This document shows, one piece after another, positions 1 through 8,281 of a DNA stretch of 64,000 nt (positions within the stretch are counted from its first letter, which is position 1; each line of letters begins with the position of its first letter). The stretch comes from RBG-16-49-21 sp040768125 (GTDB taxonomy: Bacteria; Spirochaetota; UBA4802; UBA5550): the NCBI GenBank assembly GCA_040768125.1, contig JAXGNG010000004.1:124001-188000 (forward strand), written 5' to 3'. A model generated the notes under the pieces. The model was not told the origin of the DNA. It saw only the letters and a program-made list of their open reading frames with translations, and ran no database searches. The position numbers and the translations under genes were made by a program.

Positions 1-1
1 T

Positions 2-961
2 CTCTTCAACGCGAGGAGCGAGGCCGACGCCCTCAGGAAGGACGTCGCCGAGCGGTTCCGGCGTCTACCCGGGAAGACCTCCGTGTTTTTCCTCGCGGGG
101 AACCACGACACGGGGGGCAGCCGGTCGGGTCTCCGGAGCCTCGACCTGGGCCTTCCGCGGGAGCATGTTATCGAGCACGCGGGTGAGCCCTGCATCCTGC
201 GTCCCTTCAACGAGGATTGCGAGCTTCTCTTCATACCCCACCGGGAGGATTACAGCGACTATCCGAAATGGGACCTTCCTCCGAAGGGCGCCCGGTTCCG
301 CGTGGCCGTGGCCCACGCCACGGTGCCCCGGATGAATTTTACCGGCATCGACGAGGAGGAGGGACGAACGGGGAGCATGGACGCGGACCTTTTTTCCCGC
401 TGGGATGTTGATTACGCGGCCATGGGGCATATCCACTCCGCCCGGGAAGCCACGGTAATGAACACGCGGATACGCTATCCGGGCTCTGCACGGGTGTGGA
501 GGCGTGACGAGACGGGTCCCCGCCTGGTCGCCATCGTGGAGCTGGGGAGCGGATTGACGGTGGCGCCGCGGGAACTCGCCTCGGCCGGGCAGTACCGCCG
601 CGTGGAGATCCCTCTCGGGCTTTCCGGCGAAACGGGAGATATGGAGGGTGTCCACGGGTGGGGATCCCGTGACTGGGTGGACCTGCGCCTCTCGGGCCTG
701 GTCGATGACGAGCACGATGTGCGGTCCCTTGAGGAGCGTATAAGGAAAGAACACGGGAGACGGGTTCGGCTTCTTACCATTGTGAGTGATGACGTGATGG
801 TCCTCGAGGGGATCTCGAACCAGGCCATCGCCGCCCGCTTTCTCGAGGAGTGGAAGGCCCGTGAGCCGGCCGCCGGCGACGACGGGTCCCGGGCGGTATG
901 GCTCAGGGCCAGGGAAATCGGTCTCCGGATGATCAGGGCCGAGGTGGAGGCGCGTCGATGA
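2..961 (+). CDS. Metallophosphoesterase, YhaO/SbcD-like (5' truncated)
   Basis: The gene enters from the left edge, so its N-terminus is missing; 319 residues remain. A GNHD motif (about residue 35 of the fragment) and a later GHIHS motif (about residue 142) are metal-ligand motifs of calcineurin-like phosphoesterases of the SbcD/Mre11 nuclease family. The stop overlaps the start of the downstream SbcC-like ATPase (ATGA at 958-961), which implies translational coupling. A phosphoesterase followed by a membrane-anchored SMC-like ATPase matches the yhaO-yhaN pair of Firmicutes better than classical sbcDC. The likely role is DNA end processing or repair by a nuclease-ATPase complex. The family call is firm; the exact substrate is inference. 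Confidence 0.85.
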   Translation, partial: LFNARSEADALRKDVAERFRRLPGKTSVFFLAGNHDTGGSRSGLRSLDLGLPREHVIEHAGEPCILRPFNEDCELLFIPHREDYSDYPKWDLPPKGARFRVAVAHATVPRMNFTGIDEEEGRTGSMDADLFSRWDVDYAAMGHIHSAREATVMNTRIRYPGSARVWRRDETGPRLVAIVELGSGLTVAPRELASAGQYRRVEIPLGLSGETGDMEGVHGWGSRDWVDLRLSGLVDDEHDVRSLEERIRKEHGRRVRLLTIVSDDVMVLEGISNQAIAARFLEEWKAREPAAGDDGSRAVWLRAREIGLRMIRAEVEARR

Positions 962-3258
962 TACGGAAGCTCATCCTCGAACGCTTCGGCAAGTTTACCG
1001 GCGCCGCCTTTGATTTCGGGCCCGTGACCCTCTTCATGGGCGAAAACGAGTCGGGTAAAACAACGGTATTCGACGCTCTCCTGAGCGTCATAACCTCCCT
1101 GGGTGAGCGGAGCGCCCTGGGCAAGTCAATCAGCCGCCGCTATGGACCGCCGCGCGAGCGCTCCTGCTCGATCGAGTGGTCGGGGAGCCCCCTTTCCATA
1201 CGGGAGGACGAGTTCATCAATCTCTACGCCATCAGGTCCGGGGAGCCCGTCGTGGAGCTCGCATCGGGCAAGACATGGCTCGACAGGGTCAAGTCCTCGA
1301 TATTCACCGGCGGGATCGATCCCGCGAAGATACGGGACGACCTTGCCAGGGCCGCGGCGGAAAAGGGAAATTACGCCCATGTCAGGGAAATGAAAGATAC
1401 GCGGCTTCTTCTCGACCGCAAAAGGAAGGATCATGACGATCTGCTGAGCAAGCGTGAACTGCTGCTGAATAGGCGCGGTGAACTCCAGGGGCTCGACAGG
1501 GAGATCGGGAAGCTCCGGGGACTCGAAAAAAAACTGGGTGCCTCCATCGCGGAGATCGAGGGCAGCCTCTCCCAGCAGTCCATGATTGACGAGAGGAAGC
1601 GGAGGCGCGATATCCTGGCCCACCTGGTGAAGGGGGAGAAGCTGTCGGAGCGCGCCCGCTCACTTTCCCGTTTCAGGGTGGACCGGAGCGCCGAGATAGA
1701 GGGCCTGAAAAATGATACTGCCTCGGCGGAAAAGGCCCTTGCAGCAGCCGAGGCCCGGGTGGATGAGTCCCTTCGCGCCCTGAGGGAGCGTCAGAAAAAC
1801 CTGGAGTCCGCGCGTTCAGGTCAATCAGAAGGGCGTTTTCGCCGGGAGGTCGCGGCGGAGCTTCTCGCGTCGATACTTTCGGCGGCCTCGGTGTCCGTCC
1901 CCCGGCGCGTAAATCTCCTGGGCATCGTTGCCGCGGCGGCAATGGTTGCGGCGGGCGTCGCCGGGTTTGTTTTCCTTGGAAGTTCGGGTATTCGTCTTCA
2001 TGAATTTATCGGGCCCTTCGAGCTCGCCCTGGGCGCCCTCGGTACCGGGATCGCCGCGGCGTTCACGCTCATTATCCTCTCTTTCCGTCATCCCGGTGCC
2101 GGCGCCGGCGGGGGTTCCGCGGCCCTTGCGGTGAGAGTCAGGGATGAGTGGCGTGCCCGTACCGGCGGGGGCCTCTCCTCGGAAGGGATCGACGGCATAA
2201 GAATGGAGTTCCTTTCCCTGAAAAGCGAGGGTGACGCCCTTGCCAGGAACATCGCCATAATGGAAAAAGAGATCGGCGACATGGTTCGCGATCTCGAGAA
2301 GGCCAGGGAGGGGGTGGCGACCCTGAGGAAGGACCTTGACGGGGCGCAGGGGGCCTATGCGCGGCTCATCGCGGCCCTGAGGGTCAGCGATCCGGGAGAA
2401 TACGCCGTCGGCCTCGCTGAGTACCGGAAGGCTGAAGAGGCCCTCGATGCGTGGCGGGGCGAGACGGAAGCGCTTCTTCGCTCCCATTCCACGGAGGACG
2501 AGGCCGCCCTGGAGGCCGAGTGCAGGGCGAGGATCGCCGCCCTGGAAAAGGAGATCACGGAAGGGGAGAAAACCCCGGCGGAGCGAAACGGGATGGACGC
2601 GCGGCTCAGGAAAGAAAGAAAGGAGCGGGAGGCGCTCCGCGAGCGGATAGGCGGTCTCGAAAAGGAGATACATACCGGCAGGGGCGAGGTCCAGGGCTCC
2701 CTGGGAGACATCCCGGACCAGATCGTGGCCTCCGAGGCGGCCATGGCCGCGCTGGCGCGCGACCTGGCTCGCCTGGACCTTGATCGGCGCGCCTCCGCCC
2801 TGGGCCAGGAGATATTCGCGGCCATGGCCGAGCGGTCGGATATCCAGCTCCAGGGTCTCGCGGATGAAATAGCCCTTCACTTCAGCGGGATACTCCCCGG
2901 ATCACGGGGGATCGCGATCGGCGCCCTGGACAGCGAAGGGATCGCCGTGGAAGACGCGGGCGGGGCGATGCGCCCCATGGGCCATCTCTCCAGGGGAACC
3001 CTCGATTCCTTTTACCTGGCGGCTCGCCTCGCCATGGCGCTCCGTTCAAGGGAAGAGCCGGGCGTCCTCCTTCTCGACGAGCCTTTCCACGCCCTGGACG
3101 ACGGGCGCGAGGAAAAGGCCCTTGAGCTCCTCAGGCGGGTCAGCGAAACCCATGGGTGGCAGATCGTGATTTTCTCTAAAGATGACGACATGGAGCGGAG
3201 GGGGCTCGCCGTTTTCGGGGAACGCATCATGGTGCACCGCCTGGGGGCGGTACGATAA
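958..3258 (+). CDS. YhaN/SbcC-like coiled-coil ATPase with central membrane segments
   Basis: 766 residues. The ATG at 958 is chosen because it overlaps the previous stop and directly precedes the conserved start MIRKLILERFGKF. Walker A GENESGKTT lies at about residues 28-36. The ABC signature region (HLSRGTLDS) and Walker B (LLLDEPF) lie at about 675-710. Between them are long charged coiled coils, interrupted near residues 315-376 by two hydrophobic segments rich in Ala/Val/Leu. Such central membrane segments are typical of YhaN rather than SbcC, which has a zinc hook there; no CxxC hook is visible. It probably forms a nuclease-ATPase complex with the upstream phosphoesterase, perhaps tethered to the inner membrane. 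Confidence 0.85.
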   Translation: MIRKLILERFGKFTGAAFDFGPVTLFMGENESGKTTVFDALLSVITSLGERSALGKSISRRYGPPRERSCSIEWSGSPLSIREDEFINLYAIRSGEPVVELASGKTWLDRVKSSIFTGGIDPAKIRDDLARAAAEKGNYAHVREMKDTRLLLDRKRKDHDDLLSKRELLLNRRGELQGLDREIGKLRGLEKKLGASIAEIEGSLSQQSMIDERKRRRDILAHLVKGEKLSERARSLSRFRVDRSAEIEGLKNDTASAEKALAAAEARVDESLRALRERQKNLESARSGQSEGRFRREVAAELLASILSAASVSVPRRVNLLGIVAAAAMVAAGVAGFVFLGSSGIRLHEFIGPFELALGALGTGIAAAFTLIILSFRHPGAGAGGGSAALAVRVRDEWRARTGGGLSSEGIDGIRMEFLSLKSEGDALARNIAIMEKEIGDMVRDLEKAREGVATLRKDLDGAQGAYARLIAALRVSDPGEYAVGLAEYRKAEEALDAWRGETEALLRSHSTEDEAALEAECRARIAALEKEITEGEKTPAERNGMDARLRKERKEREALRERIGGLEKEIHTGRGEVQGSLGDIPDQIVASEAAMAALARDLARLDLDRRASALGQEIFAAMAERSDIQLQGLADEIALHFSGILPGSRGIAIGALDSEGIAVEDAGGAMRPMGHLSRGTLDSFYLAARLAMALRSREEPGVLLLDEPFHALDDGREEKALELLRRVSETHGWQIVIFSKDDDMERRGLAVFGERIMVHRLGAVR

Positions 3259-3321
3259 CAGGGCGCCGTCGCGTACCGGCGGGCCCGCGCATCCGCCGCA
3301 ATAAAAAAAGGAGCACACAGC

Positions 3322-3951
3322 ATGTTCCACATCTTCACACTGCAGGGCAAGAGAATCGATTCCAAGCTCGAGCACATTCCCCAGAACATCAAGGTGGACC
3401 GGATAGGCAAAAAGGAACGCCCCCGAAAGGCCCTTGATCGCGAGCCCTCGGGGCCGGGGCCCGAAGCCGCGGGGGGCGGGGGATACGCCCGGGAGGCCTA
3501 CCGGAAGGCCGCGGAATCCGAACAGGCCCCCGTGCCGGTCCTCCACGCCGAGGCCATCATGAGCTCCCCCGTCATCACCATCTCGCCGGACCTCGGGGCA
3601 TCCGAGGCCTGGGAAAAGTTCCGCGAGGCGAAGGTGCGGCACATGCCCGTCCTGTCTGCCGACGGCTCCATGATCGGCATCGTTTCCGACAGGGACCTCC
3701 TGAAACGGCTCATCATCAACGAGGGAAGGGTCGAGGACGCCCGGAGCGTAACCGTCAAGGAGATCATGGCCGTGGAGGTGATCGCCGCGCCTCCCAAGAC
3801 CGACATCCGCCGCGTCGCCCGGGCGATGCTCGAAAACCACGTGGGGACCATGCCCATCGTGAACGAGGAGGGCCTGCCCGTGGGGATCGTCACGCGGAGT
3901 GATATACTTCACGCTATCATCCACCACCCGGGATTCAATTTCTGGGCGTGA
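3322..3951 (+). CDS. CBS-domain pair protein
   Basis: 209 residues with a good ribosome site (AAGGAG, 8 nt before ATG). Residues 1-75 are charged, Gly/Pro-rich and of unknown function. They are followed by two CBS domains, about 78-130 (HAEAIMSSPVITISPD...IVSDRDLL) and about 146-199 (VKEIMAVEVIAAPP...VTRSDIL). CBS pairs bind adenine nucleotides and sense energy state. With no attached catalytic domain, this is probably a stand-alone regulatory module acting on an unknown partner. It lies 63 bp after the ATPase gene and could be co-transcribed with it. The start of the conserved part is clear; the function of the N-terminal extension is not. Confidence 0.85.
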   Translation: MFHIFTLQGKRIDSKLEHIPQNIKVDRIGKKERPRKALDREPSGPGPEAAGGGGYAREAYRKAAESEQAPVPVLHAEAIMSSPVITISPDLGASEAWEKFREAKVRHMPVLSADGSMIGIVSDRDLLKRLIINEGRVEDARSVTVKEIMAVEVIAAPPKTDIRRVARAMLENHVGTMPIVNEEGLPVGIVTRSDILHAIIHHPGFNFWA

Positions 3952-4009
3952 AACGCCGGGCCGGCGCTGACAGGGTCGTCCTGCCGGCGCGGTGCGCGGA
4001 GGAGGAGAC

Positions 4010-4930
4010 ATGAAAAAACAACCAATCGGTGCGATGCGGATCCTCGCGCTCAGCGCCTCGGCGATCGTCTTCGCTTCATGCGCTTCGCCCGATACCGTGG
4101 GCATGGGGGCGAAACCGGCCGCGATCAAGGAGCTGGCGGCAACGAATTACGGCATCGGGGGGTGGCGCGCGGAGCCCTGGCCGGGGCTTCGCAGCGACGG
4201 CTCGATACAGGTGAAGGCCGCCGTCCCGGCGGAAGGTTCGTACGGCACCGTCGCCCTGGAGCGCGCGAACAACCTCCAGGCGGCGCTTCTCCACGCGCAG
4301 TTCCTCTGCTACGCCATCGGGATTGACGCGGCGAACCGCGCGGCGGGGAAGGCCGCCGGGGTGAAGACGCCGGTGGTGACGGGGGGCCGCTATGCCTTCA
4401 TGGTAAGGAACGGCCTTGTCCTGTCAGCGCGTTTTGACTCCGCCGGGGGATGCGAGATCGTCTACCGCGTGCCCCTGGCGTCCTTGAAGGATATTTCGGG
4501 AAGAAGGATGGATGTCCCCGCAGCGAGGATCCCGGGCATCGCCTACCGGGGAAGCGCCGGAAAGTATCCATATGATGAATCGGCCTGGATGAGCCGGTGG
4601 GCCGATGATTCGACCCTCGAGGTGAGGGCCTTCGGGTCCCCCGGCGAGGAGGACCGGGAAAAGGGCCGCCGGCGCCTCACCGCGAAGAGCGCCGCCCTTC
4701 ACGCGGCCGAGGCCATGGTGATCGAGATACTGAAGGGGAAGACCGTCGAGGTTGACGTGTCGGAGAGGGAGGGCGCCCTGTATCTCGACGCGCGGACGCG
4801 CCTCGAAGATACCGTCAGGTCCCTCAGGGCCCCGGCGGCCATCGCCTATGACGAAGACGACAACTGCGAGATTATCTACCGGCGAACCGGGGCCGATCTG
4901 AAGAAGAAGGCGGGCGTGCCGCTCCGGTGA
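4010..4930 (+). CDS. Lipoprotein with two LPP20-like repeats
   Basis: 306 residues. The start at 4010 has GGAGGAG just upstream. A signal sequence ends in a lipobox (FASC, Cys about 24). Two similar halves are visible: about 66-152 and about 192-303. Each has an Ala-rich helix (AALLHAQFL / KSAALHAAEAM) and ends in a Cys-containing motif, CEIVYRVPLASLKD and CEIIYRRTGADLKK. The same ending, CEVLYRVAGKGLRK, occurs in the convergent lipoprotein at 5003-5512, so the two genes are related. The layout resembles LPP20/FlgP-type envelope lipoproteins, but that assignment is tentative. Probable location is the outer-membrane periplasmic face. Confidence 0.7.
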   Translation: MKKQPIGAMRILALSASAIVFASCASPDTVGMGAKPAAIKELAATNYGIGGWRAEPWPGLRSDGSIQVKAAVPAEGSYGTVALERANNLQAALLHAQFLCYAIGIDAANRAAGKAAGVKTPVVTGGRYAFMVRNGLVLSARFDSAGGCEIVYRVPLASLKDISGRRMDVPAARIPGIAYRGSAGKYPYDESAWMSRWADDSTLEVRAFGSPGEEDREKGRRRLTAKSAALHAAEAMVIEILKGKTVEVDVSEREGALYLDARTRLEDTVRSLRAPAAIAYDEDDNCEIIYRRTGADLKKKAGVPLR

Positions 4931-4952
4931 GCCGGGGAAGGGGCGCCAGGCG

Positions 4953-4985
4953 AAAAAAAAAGCGACCGCGAAGGGCCGCTTTTTT
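4953..4985. terminator. Bidirectional terminator between convergent lipoprotein genes
   Basis: A run of A's, then a GC stem (GCG.CC / GG.CGC, one mismatch) with a 6-nt loop, then a run of T's. It reads as a Rho-independent terminator on both strands, between genes ending at 4930 (+) and 5003 (-). Confidence 0.75.
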
Positions 4986-5002
4986 CATGGTCCTAAAAAA
5001 GG

Positions 5003-5512
5003 CTACTTGAGCTTGGTCTTGAGGTCCTCGACTTTTTTCCTCAGGCCCTTGCCGGCAACGCGGTAGAGGACTTCGCACTTCTGCTCGTCGTCGCTGAAGC
5101 GGTACTTGGCAATGGCGCCTCCCTTGATCGTCGCGGCAACCTCGGTCGCCGTGGCGTACCCTGACATCTGGAAGTTCTCCATGCCGCTCGCGCCCTGGAA
5201 TTTCTCGCCCACCATCTTGCCGAGGACCTTGTAGAGGGCGTCGTTCGTGGCGGCCCGTTTCGCGAAGAGCCTCTGCTGGGCCAGGGGCATTTCATCCCCC
5301 GTCCTTGGATTGGTGACGGTGTAAATGCCTTCGCCGAGGACGTAGAACGCGTCGACGGTGACGCCGTCCTGCTTCTCGAAGCGCCAGAATCCGTCATTTC
5401 CCCATTCAACTTCCTTCAAGTCGCCCACGTCCTTCTCGCCGGGCGTGGATTTGCATCCAGCGTACATGAACGCAATGCCGGTAATCATCAGAACAACGAA
5501 AAGCTTTTTCAT
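5003..5512 (-). CDS. LPP20-like lipoprotein
   Basis: 169 residues. AAGGAGG lies 9 nt before the ATG. The N-terminus is a lipoprotein signal ending MYAGC (Cys 20). The central helix QQRLFAKRAATNDALYKVLGK is typical of the LPP20/FlgP family, in which an Ala-rich helix follows a short beta hairpin. The C-terminus carries CEVLYRVAGKGLRKKV, matching both repeats of the lipoprotein encoded at 4010-4930. It is therefore a single-domain relative of that two-domain protein, converging on it across a shared terminator. No enzymatic residues are evident. It is likely a periplasmic structural or surface lipoprotein. Confidence 0.75.
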   Translation of the reverse strand: MKKLFVVLMITGIAFMYAGCKSTPGEKDVGDLKEVEWGNDGFWRFEKQDGVTVDAFYVLGEGIYTVTNPRTGDEMPLAQQRLFAKRAATNDALYKVLGKMVGEKFQGASGMENFQMSGYATATEVAATIKGGAIAKYRFSDDEQKCEVLYRVAGKGLRKKVEDLKTKLK

Positions 5513-5580
5513 TCAGGAATTCCTCCTTCCAGTACTAGTTTTTTCATGAACGAAAAGGTAAAAGTATATAACCGGTATGT

Positions 5581-5609
5581 ATGGTACTATCGAAATATAT
5601 CCATGTCAA
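5581..5609 (-). promoter_or_regulatory. Sigma70-type promoter for the 5003-5512 lipoprotein
   Basis: On the minus strand TTGACA (5604-5609) is followed after 17 nt by TACCAT (5581-5586), about 70 nt before the start codon at 5512. The -35 is perfect; the -10 matches 4 of 6. Confidence 0.5.
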
Positions 5610-5868
5610 CATTAATTCCGTTTTGCCTCCATGGATTTATTCGCCCACCGGTTTCCCCTTTCTTGACCCCGCCACCTGCTTGGAGGTGAACGAAGGATTG
5701 AAGGCAGTGCGAATATTTGAAGCCTCCGAAGCCGGTTTTGTTCTGATTTTTTTTAATTTTTTCATTTTTTATCAGTGCCGATACCGGGAGATGAAATCTC
5801 CCCGTGCGGAGAGTCGGGCATGGAGCATATCCCCGCGGGAAAAATGCCGGGCGGGAGTTCATAAAAAC
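5610..5868. other. AT-rich intergenic stretch, no gene seen
   Basis: The stretch between the lipoprotein promoter and the tRNA promoter is clearly more AT-rich than its surroundings and contains T-runs near 5747-5770. Open frames through it cross the tRNA and have no coding character. No conserved feature was recognised. Confidence 0.5.
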
Positions 5869-5897
5869 TTGACAGGCTCGGTATGCCCGGTGATGGT
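5869..5897 (+). promoter_or_regulatory. Possible tRNA promoter
   Basis: TTGACA at 5869-5874 with a weak -10 (GATGGT, 5892-5897) at 17-nt spacing, about 14 nt before the mature tRNA start. Only the -35 is strong. Confidence 0.4.
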
Positions 5898-5910
5898 TGT
5901 CGGGTCGCGC

Positions 5911-5983
5911 GCCAGCATACCTCAGTTGGTAGAGGAGTCGATTCGTAATCGACCTGTCGCCGGTTCGATTCCGGCTGCTGGCT
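5911..5983 (+). tRNA. tRNA-Thr (anticodon CGT)
   Basis: A full cloverleaf can be drawn. The acceptor is GCCAGCA/TGCTGGC. The D stem is CCTC/GAGG. The anticodon stem GTCGA/TCGAC encloses loop TTCGTAA with anticodon CGT at 5944-5946. The T arm is GCCGG-TTCGATT-CCGGC. The discriminator is T, and no CCA is encoded, so it must be added after transcription. It reads ACG threonine codons. Confidence 0.95.
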
Positions 5984-5991
5984 CATGGAGC

Positions 5992-6018
5992 GCCGCGGGG
6001 TTTTCCCGCGGCTTTTTT
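5992..6018 (+). terminator. Rho-independent terminator after tRNA-Thr
   Basis: Perfect 8-bp stem GCCGCGGG/CCCGCGGC with a 5-nt loop, followed by six T's, starting 9 nt after the tRNA. Confidence 0.85.
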
Positions 6019-6030
6019 ATACCAACCCGG

Positions 6031-6831
6031 TTATTCTCCCGTAAAGGCGGGCTTCCGCTTCTCGAGGAAGGCCCTCACCGCCTCGGCGTGGTCCTTCGTG
6101 CGCGACGCCAGGAACTGGTAGCTCACCCCCACGTCCGTGGAGAGCTCCAGGGGCTGGCCGCCGATCTGGTTCATCGCCCTCTTGATGATGCCGACGGCGG
6201 CGGGCCCCCTGGCCATGCGGCGCGCCAGCTTCTCCGCCGCGGGGAGAAGCTCCGCGACGGGCACCACCTTCTCGACGAGTCCTATCCTGAGTGCTTCGGC
6301 GGCGTCGATAAGGTCACCCGTATAGCACATGTAGCGGGCCATGCCGGGACCCACGATCCTGGGGAGAAGGCACATGCCTATCTCCGGTACCAGGCCCATC
6401 TTCACGAAGAACTCTCCGAGGCGGGCGGTGTCGGCGGCGATGCGAAAATCGCAGAGGAGGGTGAGCTCGAAGCCGGCCCCCAGGGCGAAGCCGTTGATCG
6501 CCGCCACGGTGACCTTGTCCAGGTTGTAGAGGGACATGTAGAGCTCCACCAGGGGGTTGAAGTAATCCTTGAATTCCCCCAGGGTCAGGTCCTTCAGCGG
6601 TTCGATATCGAGCTCCACGTCGCCCCCGGCGGAGAAGTGGTCACCGGCGCCGGTGAAGACCAGGGCGCGGAGCGTCTTATCGCCCGCCAGGTCGCGGTAG
6701 GCCTCCGTTACGCCCTCGAAGAGGTCGGGGCTGAATGCATTGAGCTTCTCCGGGCGGTTGAAGGTCAGGACGGCGTAGTTCTCCTTGATCGTTACCAGGC
6801 AGCTCTTGTATTCCCTAGTTTCTTCCTTCAT
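6031..6831 (-). CDS. Enoyl-CoA hydratase/isomerase (crotonase family)
   Basis: 266 residues, the usual length for crotonases. The N-terminus has FNRPEKLNAF. GDHFSAGGDVELD forms the first oxyanion-hole segment, and NGFALGAGFELTLLCDFRIA forms the CoA-binding and second oxyanion-hole segment. It would hydrate or isomerise an enoyl-CoA in fatty-acid or aromatic-acid beta-oxidation. A strong GAGGAGGGG precedes the ATG by 4 nt. It lies 40 bp downstream of a thiolase on the same strand, so the two probably form a beta-oxidation operon. The crotonase superfamily is functionally diverse, so the exact acyl substrate is unknown. Confidence 0.9.
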   Translation of the reverse strand: MKEETREYKSCLVTIKENYAVLTFNRPEKLNAFSPDLFEGVTEAYRDLAGDKTLRALVFTGAGDHFSAGGDVELDIEPLKDLTLGEFKDYFNPLVELYMSLYNLDKVTVAAINGFALGAGFELTLLCDFRIAADTARLGEFFVKMGLVPEIGMCLLPRIVGPGMARYMCYTGDLIDAAEALRIGLVEKVVPVAELLPAAEKLARRMARGPAAVGIIKRAMNQIGGQPLELSTDVGVSYQFLASRTKDHAEAVRAFLEKRKPAFTGE

Positions 6832-6871
6832 GATGCCCCTCCTCGTCGTGCTCCTTCTTGACCCGGTCGTC

Positions 6872-8044
6872 TCAGGCCGTCTCGAAGATCGTCGCCGGGG
6901 CCTGCCCGCCCCCGGTGCAGAGGGTTACGAGGGCGCGCTTCCCCTTCCGCCGTATCAGCTCATGGATCGCCGTGACCGAGAGGCGGCATCCCGAATTGCC
7001 CACGGGATGCCCCAGGGCCATGGCGCCGCCGTTGACGTTCAGCTTCTTCATGTCGGCGCCGAGCTCCTTTGCCCAGGCGAGGGGAATCGGCGCGAAAGCC
7101 TCGTTTACCTCGAAGATGTCGATATCCTTCATCGTGAGGCCCGCTTTTCCGAGGACCTTCGGCGTCGCGGTGATGGGGCCCGTGAGCATGAGGGCCGGGT
7201 CGGAGCCGACCACGGCGCTCGCGGCGACGCGGGCCAGGGGCGCGATGCCGAGCTCCCGTGCCTTTTCACCGCTCATCAGGAGGACCGCCGAGGCCCCGTC
7301 CGTCACGGTGCTCGAGAGGCCCGCGGTCATCCACTCCGTGCCGGGGAGGACCTTCAGCGCCTCGAGGGATTCCCTCGTGACGCCGGCGCGCATCGTCTCG
7401 TCAGTATCGAAGAGGATATCGTTCCCCTCCTTGTCGACGCCCTTTACCGGAAGGATTTCATCCCTGAATCGCCCGCCCCCCGAGGCTGCGATCGCCTTTT
7501 CATGGCTCGCGATGGCGAAATCCTGGCACTCCTCTTTCGTGATGCCCCACCTGTTCGCGATGGCCTGGGCGGCCCCGATCTGGTTCGGTATGCCGTAGCG
7601 CTCCATGTAGCTTTTGGTGATGGGGTGACCGGCGTTCTGCCCGTTGGCGAGGGTGCAGTTCATGTCGGAAGCGATGCCGTACTTGGACATGATCTCGCAT
7701 CCCGCGGCGATCACCGTGTCCATGGCCCCCGATTCAATCATCGCCGTTCCGAGCTGGATCGCTGAAAGGCTGCTGCCGCACTGGCGGTTCACCGTGATCC
7801 CTCCCAGGGTGACGGGGAGCCTTGATTCAAGTATCGCGTTGCGTGCCAGGTTGAATCCCTGCTCCCCGATCTGGTACACGCAGCCCGCGATGACGTCGTC
7901 CACGAGAGCGGGGTCAAGGCCGACCCGCTGCACGGCCTCATCGAGGACAAGGGAGAGCAGCACCGGCGCCATATACTCCCTGAGGGAGCCCCGCTGCTTC
8001 CCCACGGGGGTCCGTACCGCGCTCACGACGTAGACTTCTTTCAT
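6872..8044 (-). CDS. Acetyl-CoA C-acyltransferase (thiolase)
   Basis: 390 residues. The start at 8044 is chosen because GGGAGG lies 7 nt upstream; an in-frame TTG two codons earlier is too close to that site. The active-site Cys is in VNRQCGSSLSA (about residue 88). The C-terminal half has the NEAFA, GGAMALGHPVGNSG and CTGGGQA motifs holding the catalytic His and the second Cys. It cleaves 3-ketoacyl-CoA or condenses acetyl-CoA units. It is the first gene of a two-gene unit with the crotonase at 6031-6831, behind an intergenic region with an inverted repeat and a duplicated 34-mer, which suggests dedicated regulation. Confidence 0.93.
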   Translation of the reverse strand: MKEVYVVSAVRTPVGKQRGSLREYMAPVLLSLVLDEAVQRVGLDPALVDDVIAGCVYQIGEQGFNLARNAILESRLPVTLGGITVNRQCGSSLSAIQLGTAMIESGAMDTVIAAGCEIMSKYGIASDMNCTLANGQNAGHPITKSYMERYGIPNQIGAAQAIANRWGITKEECQDFAIASHEKAIAASGGGRFRDEILPVKGVDKEGNDILFDTDETMRAGVTRESLEALKVLPGTEWMTAGLSSTVTDGASAVLLMSGEKARELGIAPLARVAASAVVGSDPALMLTGPITATPKVLGKAGLTMKDIDIFEVNEAFAPIPLAWAKELGADMKKLNVNGGAMALGHPVGNSGCRLSVTAIHELIRRKGKRALVTLCTGGGQAPATIFETA

Positions 8045-8093
8045 GCACAACCTCCCGGCGCGGCATCATCCCGCGGTCCGGGACGGCGCCTTT

Positions 8094-8114
8094 ATTGTAA
8101 TATTGTCTTACAAT
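8094..8114. promoter_or_regulatory. Operator-like inverted repeat upstream of the thiolase
   Basis: ATTGTAA, 7 nt, TTACAAT: a perfect 7-bp inverted repeat 50 bp before the thiolase start codon, overlapping where a promoter should be. The form fits a dimeric repressor site (for example TetR or GntR type). Which regulator binds is unknown. Confidence 0.5.
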
Positions 8115-8117
8115 GCA

Positions 8118-8151
8118 CCCCGGAGAGAAATCCGTCAACAATTAATTGCCG
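8118..8151. repeat. 34-bp direct repeat, copy 1
   Basis: Begins CCCCGGAGAGAAATCCGTC and ends TTAATTGCCG. Identical to 8221-8254 except for one base; the starts are 103 bp apart. Copy 1 contains the palindrome CAATTAATTG. On the minus strand each copy contains TTGACG, a possible -35. Confidence 0.8.
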
Positions 8152-8220
8152 CGGCCGGCAGGGGCGGCGTGATGTGGCCGGGAGGGCGTTCCCTTGCGGC
8201 CGCATCAGCCGTGCGCTGTC

Positions 8221-8254
8221 CCCCGGAGAGAAATCCGTCAACACTTAATTGCCG
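8221..8254. repeat. 34-bp direct repeat, copy 2
   Basis: Second copy of the element at 8118-8151 with 33 of 34 bases conserved. It lies between the thiolase promoter region and the end of the lipoprotein gene at 8282. Confidence 0.8.
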
Positions 8255-8281
8255 GCCCGGCCGGTCCGACAATCCGCCGTC

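Noticed and set aside
898..957. Upstream extension of the SbcC-like ATPase by 20 residues
   Set aside because: The extension overlaps the end of the phosphoesterase gene; the ATG at 958 fits the conserved N-terminus and the ATGA overlap.
5581..6861. A 426-residue plus-strand frame upstream of the beta-oxidation genes
   Set aside because: It runs through the tRNA-Thr gene and its terminator and is antisense to the crotonase.
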